Below are positions 1 to 7,876 of a DNA stretch of 64,000 nucleotides, piece after piece; position 1 is the stretch's first letter; every line of letters begins with the position of its first letter. The notes beneath the pieces are model-generated. The model did no database searches and was not told where the DNA came from. It saw only the letters and a list, made by a program, of their open reading frames with translations. Position numbers and translations under genes: made by a program. This stretch comes from Ferrimonas balearica DSM 9799 (GTDB lineage Bacteria; Pseudomonadota; Gammaproteobacteria; Enterobacterales; Shewanellaceae). The stretch spans positions 2,379,139 to 2,443,138 of the forward strand of contig NC_014541.1 of the NCBI RefSeq assembly GCF_000148645.1, written 5' to 3'.

Positions 1-2
1 GT

Positions 3-806
3 GGCCTGAACTGGGGCATGGACTTTACCGGCGGCGTGATTACCGAAGTGAAAATGGACGCCCAGTACAGCGGCCTGGATCTGACCAGCCGACTGGAACA
101 GGGGTTGGGCCAGACCGTCAGCCTGGTTCAGGCGGGTGAGCCGGGCCGTTGGCTGATCCGCACCGGCCCGGTCGACCCGCAGGCCAGCAGTGATGTCACC
201 GCCCTGTCGGTGTTGCAACAGATTGATCCGGACGTGCAGCTGATCGCCTCCAGTGTGGTGGGCGCTCAGGTGGGTCAGGAACTGGCAGAGACCGGTGGCG
301 TCGCTGTGCTGTTCTCAATGCTGGCCATCCTGTTCTACCTCTGGTACCGCTTCGAATGGCGACTGGCCTCCGGCGCCCTGTTGGCGCTGCTGCACGATGT
401 GATCATGGTGCTGGGCCTGTTTGCCGTTACCCAGATGGAGTTCAACCTGACGGTACTGGCGGCGGTGTTGGCGGTCGTGGGCTACTCGCTCAACGACTCC
501 ATTGTTCTGTCGGACCGCATCCGTGAGCTGCTGTTGGCCAAGCCCGACTGGCTGCTGGCCAAAATCAACGACACGGCGGTTAAACAGACCTTCGCCCGCA
601 CTATGGTGACCTCAGGCACCACCCTGACCACCGTCGCGGCGGTCTGGATCTTTGCCGGTGCCTCGCTGCACGGCTTCGCCATTGCGCTGTTTGTCGGCAT
701 CATCAGCGGCACCTGGTCCTCCATCGCCATCGGCACCGTGCTGCCCGAGATGGCCGGTCTGACGCCGGAACACTACCGGCCAGAGCCGATTCCGGACCTG
801 CCTTAA
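3..806 (+). CDS. secF: Protein translocase subunit SecF (5' truncated by window edge)
   Basis: SecF is an inner-membrane part of the SecDF complex, which uses the proton gradient to help pull exported proteins across the membrane. The reading frame is open from base 3, so the true start lies upstream. 267 residues are visible. They hold a periplasmic stretch beginning with GMDFTGG, then membrane segments including LLALLHDVIMVLGLFA and the family motif GYSLNDSIVLSDRIRE. SecF is usually about 300-320 residues, so roughly the first TM segment is missing. secD would be expected just upstream. A strong terminator follows the stop, so this is the end of its operon. Confidence 0.95.
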   Translation, partial: GLNWGMDFTGGVITEVKMDAQYSGLDLTSRLEQGLGQTVSLVQAGEPGRWLIRTGPVDPQASSDVTALSVLQQIDPDVQLIASSVVGAQVGQELAETGGVAVLFSMLAILFYLWYRFEWRLASGALLALLHDVIMVLGLFAVTQMEFNLTVLAAVLAVVGYSLNDSIVLSDRIRELLLAKPDWLLAKINDTAVKQTFARTMVTSGTTLTTVAAVWIFAGASLHGFAIALFVGIISGTWSSIAIGTVLPEMAGLTPEHYRPEPIPDLP

Positions 807-811
807 GCGCA

Positions 812-843
812 CAAAAAACACGGCCAACTGGCCGTGTTTTTTT
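812..843 (+). terminator. Rho-independent terminator of secF
   Basis: Inverted repeat ACACGGCC / GGCCGTGT with an AACT loop, followed by a run of T. It starts 6 bases after the secF stop. The A-run on the other side means it could also stop leftward transcripts from the small gene at 862-1032. Confidence 0.9.
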
Positions 844-861
844 ATCGCACGAAAAGTGCCG

Positions 862-1032
862 TTACGCCGTCATTTGCTGTGGAATGGCCACCATTCCCGG
901 CCAGTTCTCTGCCTGTTCGATCAATTCATCCAATGACAGTGTCAGGCAGGCGTCGACGTCCTGCGGCGTCGTACCGGGAGATTCGGTGCCATCCAACAGC
1001 ACCACGGCGATATCCAGTTCAGAAAGGGTCAT
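862..1032 (-). CDS. Small hypothetical protein, 56 aa
   Basis: A 56-residue frame reads leftward from ATG (1032) to TAA (862). It is preceded by a good ribosome-binding site, AAGGAG, six bases before the ATG. The protein is acidic, starts MTLSELDIAVVLLDG and ends WPGMVAIPQQMTA. It has a single Cys and no membrane segment or recognised domain. It sits alone between the secF terminator and the terminator of the neighbouring lipoprotein gene. No function can be assigned. The ribosome-binding site and the isolated position between terminators support a real gene, but homologues would be needed to be sure. Confidence 0.55.
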   Translation of the reverse strand: MTLSELDIAVVLLDGTESPGTTPQDVDACLTLSLDELIEQAENWPGMVAIPQQMTA

Positions 1033-1153
1033 GGGAGCTCCTTGTCACAGGTGACGTTGCTGTCTTAAGTAAAGCGCAGTTGCAACGATGTGCAGAAAAC
1101 CATGCCACCGCTATCTGACAGAACAATGACCCTATCGAGGATAGGAATGGGCA

Positions 1154-1183
1154 CAAAAAAAGCCGGGCAAATGCCCGGCTTCT
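1154..1183 (-). terminator. Terminator of the DUF3332 lipoprotein gene
   Basis: GCCGGGCA-TTT-GCCCGGC stem followed on the minus strand by seven T. It begins about 15 bases after the stop of the leftward lipoprotein gene. Confidence 0.85.
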
Positions 1184-1198
1184 TCCTGCCTGGTGAAC

Positions 1199-1744
1199 TT
1201 AGCTTTGACGAGTCTCGACGTAAGCTTCCAGTTCGGCAACGGATACGGTCGCAATGGCTTCGCCATCGAGGCTGAACTCAACGCGGTCGCCCATACGCTG
1301 ACCCAGCAGCTGACGCTCAGAACCGTCTTCGAAGAACAGGTTCATGCGGGTGCTGTCCTGGTCCAGGTACTCCATCTGGATACGCTCAACCTTGCCCTGG
1401 AGCTTCTGGTCCAGATTCGGGTTTTCGGTCAGGCTGCTGTCCAGGTGCTGGTTTACCTTGAAGATCGCTTCTACCGGCATATCAACCACCGCCGGAGAAC
1501 GACCGGTGATCGGGTTGGTGCCAGTCCAGAACTCGATGCTGTTGAAGATAAACAGGTCAGCCATGCTGGCGATGCCGTATACCGGGCTCATCAGCATAAA
1601 CAGACCGGCGCGGCCGTAACGGTTGTCCACGACGGACAGGTTGGCTTTGGTTACGGCGGCGGATACGCCCATCTGGCCCATGCAGCCAGTCAGGGAGGAG
1701 GTGGTCAGGGCAACGGCCACTGCGCTCAGAACGAGCTTTTTCAT
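1199..1744 (-). CDS. DUF3332 family lipoprotein
   Basis: A 181-residue putative lipoprotein. The signal peptide ends in the lipobox LTGC, with the lipidated Cys at residue 21. The part after the lipobox matches the DUF3332 family known from Vibrio and Shewanella, with SVVDNRYGRAG, VYGIASMADLFIFNSIEFWTG and NPITGRSPAVVD. The family has no established function. Ribosome-binding site AGGAAG lies 6 bases before the ATG. A promoter-like TATAAT lies upstream and a strong terminator downstream, so the gene is monocistronic. The final third is charged and beta-rich in character. Confidence 0.9.
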   Translation of the reverse strand: MKKLVLSAVAVALTTSSLTGCMGQMGVSAAVTKANLSVVDNRYGRAGLFMLMSPVYGIASMADLFIFNSIEFWTGTNPITGRSPAVVDMPVEAIFKVNQHLDSSLTENPNLDQKLQGKVERIQMEYLDQDSTRMNLFFEDGSERQLLGQRMGDRVEFSLDGEAIATVSVAELEAYVETRQS

Positions 1745-1774
1745 CTCAAACTTCCTACGAAAAAAAACGCGCGG

Positions 1775-1780
1775 ATTATA
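1775..1780 (-). promoter_or_regulatory. -10 promoter element of the DUF3332 gene
   Basis: A perfect TATAAT on the minus strand, 31 bases before the start codon. The matching -35 is weak (TAGGTT at 17 bases). Confidence 0.5.
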
Positions 1781-1925
1781 GGCGCAAATTTGAGCTGAAC
1801 CTACTCCCTAAAGAGCGACTGGCGATATTTTAATCCATGCAAATTAACTTATACCGAACATGAAAATAATTCGCGCTGCAATCGTGTGTTAAACAACTGA
1901 TTTCGAATGAGGCTTTCTGCCTGGC

Positions 1926-2333
1926 TTACTTTTTATCCCGATCGCCCATCGGGTTAAAAAAGGCGCCAAACACCTGGGCAGGGTTGAACTCCTGCATCCG
2001 CTTGAGCTCCTGCTGCCACTGCTGCTGTTGCCCCAGCAAACTGACCATCGCCTGCTCCAGCCACTGGCCGGCCATACCACTCATGCGGCTGTCATAGAGA
2101 CGGATGATCTCCTCCAGGAATTTATCGGTGAGAACCGAGGCATGCCCTTCACTCTCCATCTCTGTCAGCACCTGCAGCAACACCTGGCGGGTTAAGGGAT
2201 CACCGGTTTTGGAATCCACCACCTCGAAGCTTTGGTATCCCTTGATGTAATCACGAACGTCCGCCAGCGTAATGTAACGCTTCAGCTCGGTATCGTAGAG
2301 TCGGCGATTGGGGTAACGCTTGATCAACTTCAT
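1926..2333 (-). CDS. phaR: PhaR, polyhydroxyalkanoate synthesis repressor
   Basis: A 135-residue DNA-binding repressor that senses polyhydroxyalkanoate (PHA) granules and represses phasin genes. The start MKLIKRYPNRRLYDTE is the hallmark of the PHB/PHA accumulation regulator DNA-binding domain. The next segment (YITLADVRDYIKGYQSFEVVDSKTGDPLTRQVL) completes that domain. The C-terminal half is Gln-rich, with a QQQQWQQEL stretch. The frame extends upstream to 2756, but that would run through the control region, so the ATG at 2333 is chosen. The gene is divergent from a phasin gene. Two palindromes in the shared spacer are the likely operators. No PHA synthase gene is in the window. Confidence 0.93.
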   Translation of the reverse strand: MKLIKRYPNRRLYDTELKRYITLADVRDYIKGYQSFEVVDSKTGDPLTRQVLLQVLTEMESEGHASVLTDKFLEEIIRLYDSRMSGMAGQWLEQAMVSLLGQQQQWQQELKRMQEFNPAQVFGAFFNPMGDRDKK

Positions 2334-2421
2334 GGTGATGTCCTGTCGGTGTTTGCCCCAGTGTAGGGAGTTGGACTGGGCAAAGAAAGGCCAGCCGTGG
2401 ACGCAGCACAATATGAACTTT

Positions 2422-2436
2422 TTGTGCAGCGCACAA
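2422..2436. promoter_or_regulatory. Candidate PhaR operator, site 1
   Basis: Perfect palindrome TTGTGC-AGC-GCACAA in the phaR/phasin spacer. A second copy lies at 2481-2495. Known PhaR sites are TGC/GCA-rich palindromes. Confidence 0.65.
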
Positions 2437-2480
2437 TTTTGCTTGATCTTTCGCCACCCCGGCTCTAAATTAAGCATTGA

Positions 2481-2495
2481 TTGTGCACTGCACAA
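2481..2495. promoter_or_regulatory. Candidate PhaR operator, site 2
   Basis: Second copy of the palindrome, TTGTGC-ACT-GCACAA. Its centre is 59 bp from that of site 1. It lies 37 bases before the phasin start codon, where it could block initiation. Confidence 0.65.
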
Positions 2496-2531
2496 TTCCA
2501 TTATTGGCCAATTTAGCGGGGAGCATGGCGC

Positions 2532-2909
2532 ATGTTTACTGACGTAAAGACCCAGTTTGATGAGCAGCTGCAACGCAGCATTGATACCAACACCAAAGTG
2601 CGTGAACTGAGCACTCAGTTTGCCAGCGATGCTGCGCTGCGCAATAACGACTTTGTTAACCAGATGGTTCAGAGCAGCCTGGAAAACAGTCAGGCACTGG
2701 CCCAGTGCGCCACCCCCATGCAGCTGGTGGAGAAGCAGGTGGAGCTGTCCAACCAATTCCGCGAAGGGATGGAAAGCTACATGAAAACCAGCATCGAAGC
2801 GCTGACCCAGTATGGCCAGACCGTTGCGGAGCTGACCGGCGAACTGGTGCAGGCCAACAGCCCCAAGGCACCGACGGCCAGCCGCCGTAAGTCCGGCAAA
2901 GACGCCTGA
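2532..2909 (+). CDS. Phasin family protein (PHA granule-associated)
   Basis: A 125-residue, mostly helical, Gln-rich protein with no signal peptide. Its central region (NQMVQSSLENSQALAQCATPMQLVEKQVELSNQFREGMESY) matches the phasin fold that coats PHA granules. The tail is basic and Ala/Pro-rich (SPKAPTASRRKSGKDA), as in many phasins. The gene is divergent from phaR with two palindromic operators between them, giving the classic repressor/target arrangement. Ribosome-binding site GGGGAG lies upstream of the ATG. A strong terminator follows directly, so the gene is monocistronic. Confidence 0.88.
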   Translation: MFTDVKTQFDEQLQRSIDTNTKVRELSTQFASDAALRNNDFVNQMVQSSLENSQALAQCATPMQLVEKQVELSNQFREGMESYMKTSIEALTQYGQTVAELTGELVQANSPKAPTASRRKSGKDA

Positions 2910-2925
2910 CTCTCAGCCTGAATTG

Positions 2926-2956
2926 AAAAAGCCCGCCTTAATGGCGGGCTTTTGTT
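2926..2956 (+). terminator. Terminator of the phasin gene
   Basis: GCCCGCC-TTAAT-GGCGGGC stem with A-run before and TTTTGTTT after. Confidence 0.9.
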
Positions 2957-3076
2957 TGTGCCTGAGTTCAAAATTGCCAAAGAGATCACACGGATAGCAT
3001 CAAACTACCCCCTTTGGGGCAGTGCCTGCCCTCCGTCACTGGGTTACTGTGTCGGCATCGGATTCAGGAGTAACCC

Positions 3077-3421
3077 ATGATCTGGCGAATTGTTCTTGTT
3101 GTGCTGGCCTACCTGCTGCTGGCTGCCCACTTTATGCGCTTTGGCGCTCTGCTGCCCACCGCCCTGCTCGCCCTGGCTCCCCTGCTGCTGTTGGCCCGAC
3201 GTCGCTGGAGTGTCATTGTGCTGCAGGCGGGCCTGGTGGCCGGCGTACTGGCGGTGTGGCTGCCCAGCACTGTCGATTTTATCGCCCTGCGCCAGGCCAG
3301 TGGTGCCCCCTGGCTGCGACTGGCGGCCATTATGTCCAGCGTCATGCTGTTCAGCCTGCTGGCTGCCTGGAGCCTGCGCCCGCTGTTTGCCCGCAAACCA
3401 CCACAGGGCGGAACCCTCTGA
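3077..3421 (+). CDS. Small hypothetical membrane protein, 114 aa
   Basis: A very hydrophobic protein with about four membrane segments: IVLVVLAYLLLAAHF, ALLPTALLALAPLLLLA, VIVLQAGLVAGVLAVWL and LAAIMSSVMLFSLLAAW. A basic C-terminal tail (RPLFARKPPQGG) follows. Ribosome-binding site CAGGAG lies 7 bases before the ATG. It stands alone between two terminators. I do not recognise a specific family and infer only an integral inner-membrane location. Confidence 0.75.
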   Translation: MIWRIVLVVLAYLLLAAHFMRFGALLPTALLALAPLLLLARRRWSVIVLQAGLVAGVLAVWLPSTVDFIALRQASGAPWLRLAAIMSSVMLFSLLAAWSLRPLFARKPPQGGTL

Positions 3422-3430
3422 CATGCCAAC

Positions 3431-3460
3431 AAAAAGACCGGCCCATGGCCGGTCTTTTTT
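3431..3460. terminator. Bidirectional terminator between the membrane protein gene and yebG
   Basis: Stem AAAAAGACCGGCC / GGCCGGTCTTTTTT, with T-runs on both strands and two convergent genes ending on either side. Confidence 0.9.
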
Positions 3461-3471
3461 GATGCAAGCAC

Positions 3472-3756
3472 TCAGGCGGCTTTGCTGGCCTTACTGGCTT
3501 TCGCCGCAGGCTTCGCGGCCGGTTTAGCGGCTTTTCCACCCTTCAGCAAGGCCATCAGTTCCACCTTGCGTTCCGCCAGGAAGAGGGCCAACTCCTCCAG
3601 TTTCTCTTCCTCAACCAGCGTCGACTGGGCCAGCATTGGCTCCAGGCTCTCGGCCAGATCCAGCATCTTGTCGTACGCGTCCGCTTCGGCTTTGGTTGAA
3701 AAGGTCATCCGCTCCTCTCCGTCCCGCTCCACCACGTACTTGACGATCACCGCCAT
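3472..3756 (-). CDS. yebG: YebG family DNA damage-inducible protein
   Basis: A 94-residue protein (E. coli YebG has about 96) matching the YebG family: MAVIVKYVVERDGEERMTF, then STKAEADAYDKMLDLAE. In E. coli yebG is an SOS gene of unclear function. The C-terminus here is a Lys/Ala-rich repeat tail (AAKPAAKPAAKASKASKAA), possibly for nucleic acid contact. A LexA-type box lies about 52 bases before the ATG, supporting SOS control. The ribosome-binding site is weak (GAGGAT). Confidence 0.93.
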   Translation of the reverse strand: MAVIVKYVVERDGEERMTFSTKAEADAYDKMLDLAESLEPMLAQSTLVEEEKLEELALFLAERKVELMALLKGGKAAKPAAKPAAKASKASKAA

Positions 3757-3807
3757 GTCCGCATCCTCATCTGTGAAAACTCATTGCCCAGTCAGGGTAG
3801 CAAACAA

Positions 3808-3827
3808 CACTGGATAAATAAACAGTA
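3808..3827 (-). promoter_or_regulatory. LexA (SOS) box upstream of yebG
   Basis: On the minus strand the site reads TACTGT-TTATTTAT-CCAG-TG. It fits the CTGT-N8-ACAG consensus except for one base, C instead of A in the second arm. Confidence 0.75.
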
Positions 3828-3990
3828 TCCGATATGGGTAGACTGCTGGCGACTGGACTACAGTAAAAGTAACTAGATTAGAGGCATAGCTGCCCCGGAT
3901 AAGGTGCACCATGACCCTTCTTGGTGCAAGTTTAACCACACCGGCTCCCGGTGTAATGGCACTTTCCCAGGTAACCCCAATATCAACGTT

Positions 3991-4995
3991 ATGAACGCCC
4001 CAACGTGGCTGTCGCGACTTCGCTCCCACCTCCGTCTGAGGTGGCGCTTTGGCGTGCGCAACCTGCCGTTTCTGTTAGGACGCCCCCACCTCCATGTGGT
4101 GGTGCAGCAACCAGATCGTTGGCATCTGGCTTTCTTTGACTGGCTGAGTGCCCACCATCCAACGTTATACCGTCATATTCGATTCGGCATCGGTACCGGC
4201 CCCGGTGCCTTGCGCTGGCCCGGCGGCAAAGGTCTGCTGCCCTGGGCGCCCACACCGATGACCGAACCTGGCCCTCACCGATTGGATGAGTTACTGGCAC
4301 TGGAGCAGCACTACCTTGACCATCAACTGCCGGTTTTCAATCCCATTTCACGGCTCAACCACAGCCGTCAGGCTACCGCCATCGCCACCGCACAAGAGCT
4401 GGGGATCGGCTGCAGTCACACCTTACCCTGCGGCCAAAGCAGCGATTTTGATGCGCTCAGTGCCCGCCTCGGGTGCCCACTGATTGTGCGCGATCAGGCC
4501 CAACTCGGACGGCCGCCGCTGTTGGTTGGCAATCGACGTCAGTGGGCCTCCCTGCCCTGGAATGGGATGGTAAAACCGATGGCCTGCCGCCAGGCGGATG
4601 CCAGCCAGACGCCTGAGCATAACGACTTTCTCGGTGTGCTCACCGGTGAGCACTACTACGAAACCCGACCATTTGTGGCGCAACACGGCGCCGGGCGTTC
4701 GGGAGACATCCGGCCACTACGGCAGTTGCAGAACACACTGGGATTAAGTCTGGTGGCATTTGAGTTCAGCCGGGATAACCGGGGCAACCCGGTGATTTGG
4801 CGGGTAACTCCACTGCCCTCTCTGCTCGAGCAAAGCCCGGAGTGGCTCGACCCGACCACTCTGGAGGCACTCTATGACGCCCTGCTCCACGGCCTGTTAG
4901 GCGAACTGCAATGGCAGTACGATGGTTCATCCATTGCGTTCTCAGCGGGTCGACAACGCCCGGCGACACGCACCCTCGACCAAAAGATTCAATAG
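3991..4995 (+). CDS. Hypothetical protein resembling a degenerate ATP-grasp enzyme
   Basis: About 334 residues from the ATG at 3991; the frame is open to a GTG at 3904, and neither start has a good ribosome-binding site. Parts echo the ATP-grasp layout. FNPISRLNHSRQATAIATAQELGI resembles the segment that precedes ATP-grasp subdomain A. LIVRDQAQLGRPPLLVGN and MVKPM resemble the ATP-binding sheets. LGLSLVAFEFSRDNRGNPVIWRVTPLPS resembles the C-terminal metal-binding region, but the usual Glu-x-Asn is replaced by Arg-Val-Thr. It may therefore be inactive or a distant relative. Its last 54 bases overlap the convergent ABC permease gene. No function is claimed. Confidence 0.65.
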   Translation: MNAPTWLSRLRSHLRLRWRFGVRNLPFLLGRPHLHVVVQQPDRWHLAFFDWLSAHHPTLYRHIRFGIGTGPGALRWPGGKGLLPWAPTPMTEPGPHRLDELLALEQHYLDHQLPVFNPISRLNHSRQATAIATAQELGIGCSHTLPCGQSSDFDALSARLGCPLIVRDQAQLGRPPLLVGNRRQWASLPWNGMVKPMACRQADASQTPEHNDFLGVLTGEHYYETRPFVAQHGAGRSGDIRPLRQLQNTLGLSLVAFEFSRDNRGNPVIWRVTPLPSLLEQSPEWLDPTTLEALYDALLHGLLGELQWQYDGSSIAFSAGRQRPATRTLDQKIQ

Positions 4996-6375
4996 TCCAC
5001 TGAGCAGGATCAACGCCATCGCCTCATCAAAACGAAACAGCTCAAACGCACTGTCCACGTAGAACCCCAATGTCGCGATGCCAAGCATCCCCATCATTGC
5101 CGTCTCCCGCACCATCGACTCAAATCGATACATCAGCAGGTTGACCATGCCGGGGTAAACCCGCGGCAACAGTTCGTAGTGGTGCCGGTTCCAGCCTCGG
5201 GGCGCGTCGGGCCGAAGGGTCAGGCGGTCCGCTTCCCGCGCAGTCAGAAAAGCCACCAGCGCACCATTATGCAGCGCCAATGCAAGCGCGGCCGGCAAGG
5301 CACTTGGACCGAGCACCAGCATCAGGACAAAGGCCAGCCACAGCTCGGGCAATGAACGCCCAAACAGCAATACCCCCTGCCCCACGGTGCTGGCGTGTCC
5401 CATCACTGAGCGGCTGGCCCAGGGCCACAGCAGCAGGGTCAGCACCAGACTGATGGCCAGGGCCAGTCCGGACACCAGTAAGGTGTTGACCAGGCCATCC
5501 GCCGCCAGGGGAAACAGGCTGCTGGCCCATTGCCAGAGCCCCGCCCAATCCCCCTGACGCAACGGTGCGGGCCAGATCCCTTCGGTCAGAAACTGGACGA
5601 TCCACTGACCACCCGGCCACACCATTGGCGGCAACCACCACAGCGAGAGCGCCAGTAACAGCAGCAATAGCGCAGGACGCCCCCACCAGCGCAAGCTGCC
5701 GATCAACAGCAGCAGCAGCCACAGCAGCGCGCCCCCCTGTGCGTAAAATCCCTGTCGAAAGGCGGACTCGAGGTAAAAGCCGAGGGTGGGTAAGCCGATA
5801 AAGCCCAGCACGGTGGCGGAACGGATGGCGCACTCGAAGCGGTAGCGGGTATAGCTGGCCAGCGCCGGCCACATCGGTGCCAGACGTCCATAGAGCAAAC
5901 GATCAAGCCAGCGGGTTTGATAAGGCAGAGCCTGCTCTACGGTGGCAGGTGCCTGGGCCAGAAGGTCGGAATAGATGCGGGCAAACATGGCGGAGAATGG
6001 GATCGCCAGCGCCAGTACTCCGGTCAGGCCCGACAAGCCAAACAGCTGCATCAGCAGCAGCGCCCAGAACAGCTCATGCACCGACCGCAACAGGCCGCAA
6101 CCGTATCGCACCAGTCGAAGATGATAGAGCGGCGCCAGCATCGCCCCCACCACGGCCCCCAGCGTCACCCCCAGCAGCGCAAAGGCCACGGTGGCGAACA
6201 GCGCCTCAAACAACCGTTCCGTGGCCAGGAAGTCGGGCATCAACAGCCCCTGGAACAGGCGCAACAGCTCACTGCCCGGCTCAGTGGCAACCAGGCCAAC
6301 ATCGCCAACAACCGCACAAACGCCACCCAGCACCAACAGTCCCAGGGTCAGGCGACGCAAGCGCGGAGTCATCAT
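4942..6375 (-). CDS. Fused (tandem) PhnE-type ABC transporter permease
   Basis: A 477-residue inner-membrane permease made of two PhnE-like halves, roughly residues 1-225 and 265-477. The halves share similar motifs near their ends: RYRFECAIRSATVLGFIGLPTLGFYLESAF in the first and MYRFESMVRETAMMGMLGIATLGFYVDSAF in the second. These contain the EAA-type loop that contacts the ATPase. It overlaps the ATPase gene by 4 bases (ATGA). It forms an importer with the ATPase and binding protein just upstream. The set resembles phosphonate/phosphite uptake systems, but the binding protein points to a selenate-type subfamily. Confidence 0.88.
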   Translation of the reverse strand: MMTPRLRRLTLGLLVLGGVCAVVGDVGLVATEPGSELLRLFQGLLMPDFLATERLFEALFATVAFALLGVTLGAVVGAMLAPLYHLRLVRYGCGLLRSVHELFWALLLMQLFGLSGLTGVLALAIPFSAMFARIYSDLLAQAPATVEQALPYQTRWLDRLLYGRLAPMWPALASYTRYRFECAIRSATVLGFIGLPTLGFYLESAFRQGFYAQGGALLWLLLLLIGSLRWWGRPALLLLLLALSLWWLPPMVWPGGQWIVQFLTEGIWPAPLRQGDWAGLWQWASSLFPLAADGLVNTLLVSGLALAISLVLTLLLWPWASRSVMGHASTVGQGVLLFGRSLPELWLAFVLMLVLGPSALPAALALALHNGALVAFLTAREADRLTLRPDAPRGWNRHHYELLPRVYPGMVNLLMYRFESMVRETAMMGMLGIATLGFYVDSAFELFRFDEAMALILLSGLLNLLVEGACRRALSTR

Positions 6376-7025
6376 CGGTAAAGTTGCGCCAGATCCGCCT
6401 CTGACAGCGTCTCAGCGGGCTTATCGAACAATAACCGGCCGCCGGACAAGCCCAGTACCCGGTCAAAACATGCCCGGGCCAACGCCACGTCATGCAGGGC
6501 CACCACCGCCCCCTGGTGCTGTTCAAGCGCACGTTGCAGTACGGATTTGGCTTGTATCGGATCGAGCGCGGATACCGGTTCATCCGCCACCAGAGTGGGC
6601 TTAGCCTGATGCAAAGCCCGTCCCAGCGCGGTGCGCTGGCGTTGGCCACCGGACAACTGTGCAACCGGCGTCATCAGCTTGCCATCCAGTCCCAGACTGG
6701 CGGCCAGTTCACCAATGGCGCGACGGGGCTTTGGCAAAGGCAGCAGCAGATTGATCAGGTTGTACAGGCTGGAGTGGCGATTCAGTTCGCCCATGTAGAT
6801 GTTGTGGTAAACCGACAGGGGTTCCACCAGGCCCTGAGCCTGGGGGCAGAGCGCCACTTGCTGGGGCGCCTGCTGGTAGAGGTGGTTCAACAGCGTGGTT
6901 TTCCCCACCCCGGAGGGGCCGAGAATGGCCACCCGCTCGTCCGCCTGAATCGCCAGGCTGACCGACTGCAACACCACTTCGTTGCCTTGTCGCAGGGTGG
7001 CCCGGTTCAACGTAAACAGTGGCAT
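6372..7025 (-). CDS. PhnC-type ABC transporter ATP-binding protein
   Basis: A 217-residue ATPase that powers the importer. It carries Walker A GPSGVGKTT, signature LSGGQRQR, Walker B TLVADEPVSALD and the switch His in VVALHDVALA. It is somewhat short for a PhnC, which usually has about 260 residues. It sits between the binding-protein gene (1-base overlap) and the fused permease gene (4-base overlap), so the three are translationally coupled. Confidence 0.93.
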   Translation of the reverse strand: MPLFTLNRATLRQGNEVVLQSVSLAIQADERVAILGPSGVGKTTLLNHLYQQAPQQVALCPQAQGLVEPLSVYHNIYMGELNRHSSLYNLINLLLPLPKPRRAIGELAASLGLDGKLMTPVAQLSGGQRQRTALGRALHQAKPTLVADEPVSALDPIQAKSVLQRALEQHQGAVVALHDVALARACFDRVLGLSGGRLLFDKPAETLSEADLAQLYR

Positions 7026-7876
7026 CAGCGCAACAGGCCAATCGCCTCAGCAACGTCCGAAATGGCCTGATAGTCCTCGTTACTGGCTTCGACAAAGCCC
7101 TGGCGGGGGAAGGCGTTGAGCAGTTCAGGCTCGGTCATGCCCAGCAAGGCGGCCTGAAGGCGACGGGTAAAACCATCACCGAATCGGGCGTCGGCATCCC
7201 CGCGCACGGTCCAGTGGTAATCCGGGTAAGGCGGCGTTTCCCACAGCACCTTAATCTTGGCCGGATCCACCACCCCATCGCGGATCGCCTGTTGCCAGAC
7301 CTTGTAGTTGACCGCACCGGCGTCAAACACACCGGCCTGAACCTGGGCCAGGGTGCGGCTGTGGTCACCGGAGTAGCCCACCCGACTGAACACGTCACTG
7401 TCCCGCCCCAGATGCTTCTCGATGTAGTACTGGGGCATCAGGCGACCGGAGGTGGAGCCCTTGGCACCATAGGTAAAGCTGAGGCCCATCAGGTCTTCCC
7501 GCGCCAGTTCGCGCTGTTTATCCAGGCCGGTGCGGGTATTCACCACAAAGTAGGTACGGAAAAACTGGTCCTCGTAGCCCTGGGCAATGGCCTGGGAGCC
7601 CGGCACCATGCGCCGCGCCTGCAAACCGGAAAGCCCACCAAACCAGGCCAGCTGCACCTGATTATTGCGAAACGCCGTCACCGCCGCCGCGTAGGATTTC
7701 ACCGGCAGGTACTTCACCTCAACGTCGAGGGTTTCGGCCAGGTAGTCGGCCACCTGATCAAAACGGGTTTGCAGGCGACGCTCATCCTGATCCGGAATCG
7801 CAGTGAAGTAGAGGGTTTCAGCCCCGACGAGAGTGGAGAACAGCAGAGCCGTAACGGCGAGCAGCGTGCGCAACAT
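7025..7876 (-). CDS. PhnD-like periplasmic binding protein, putative selenate ABC transporter
   Basis: A 283-residue substrate-binding protein with a signal peptide cleaved after LVGA. The mature start (ETLYFTAIPDQDERRLQTRFDQVADYL), VKSYAAAVTAFRNNQVQLAWFGGLSG, and KGSTSGRLMPQYYIEKHLG match the PhnD superfamily. In particular they match the subgroup annotated as putative selenate transporter binding proteins. That assignment rests on family resemblance; phosphonate, phosphite or another oxyanion remains possible. First gene of a three-gene operon (binding protein, ATPase, fused permease), divergent from phoP. Confidence 0.85.
   Translation of the reverse strand: MLRTLLAVTALLFSTLVGAETLYFTAIPDQDERRLQTRFDQVADYLAETLDVEVKYLPVKSYAAAVTAFRNNQVQLAWFGGLSGLQARRMVPGSQAIAQGYEDQFFRTYFVVNTRTGLDKQRELAREDLMGLSFTYGAKGSTSGRLMPQYYIEKHLGRDSDVFSRVGYSGDHSRTLAQVQAGVFDAGAVNYKVWQQAIRDGVVDPAKIKVLWETPPYPDYHWTVRGDADARFGDGFTRRLQAALLGMTEPELLNAFPRQGFVEASNEDYQAISDVAEAIGLLR

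Noticed and set aside
834-1118. 94-codon plus-strand frame after secF
   Set aside because: It starts inside the secF terminator and is antisense to the better-supported 56-residue gene.
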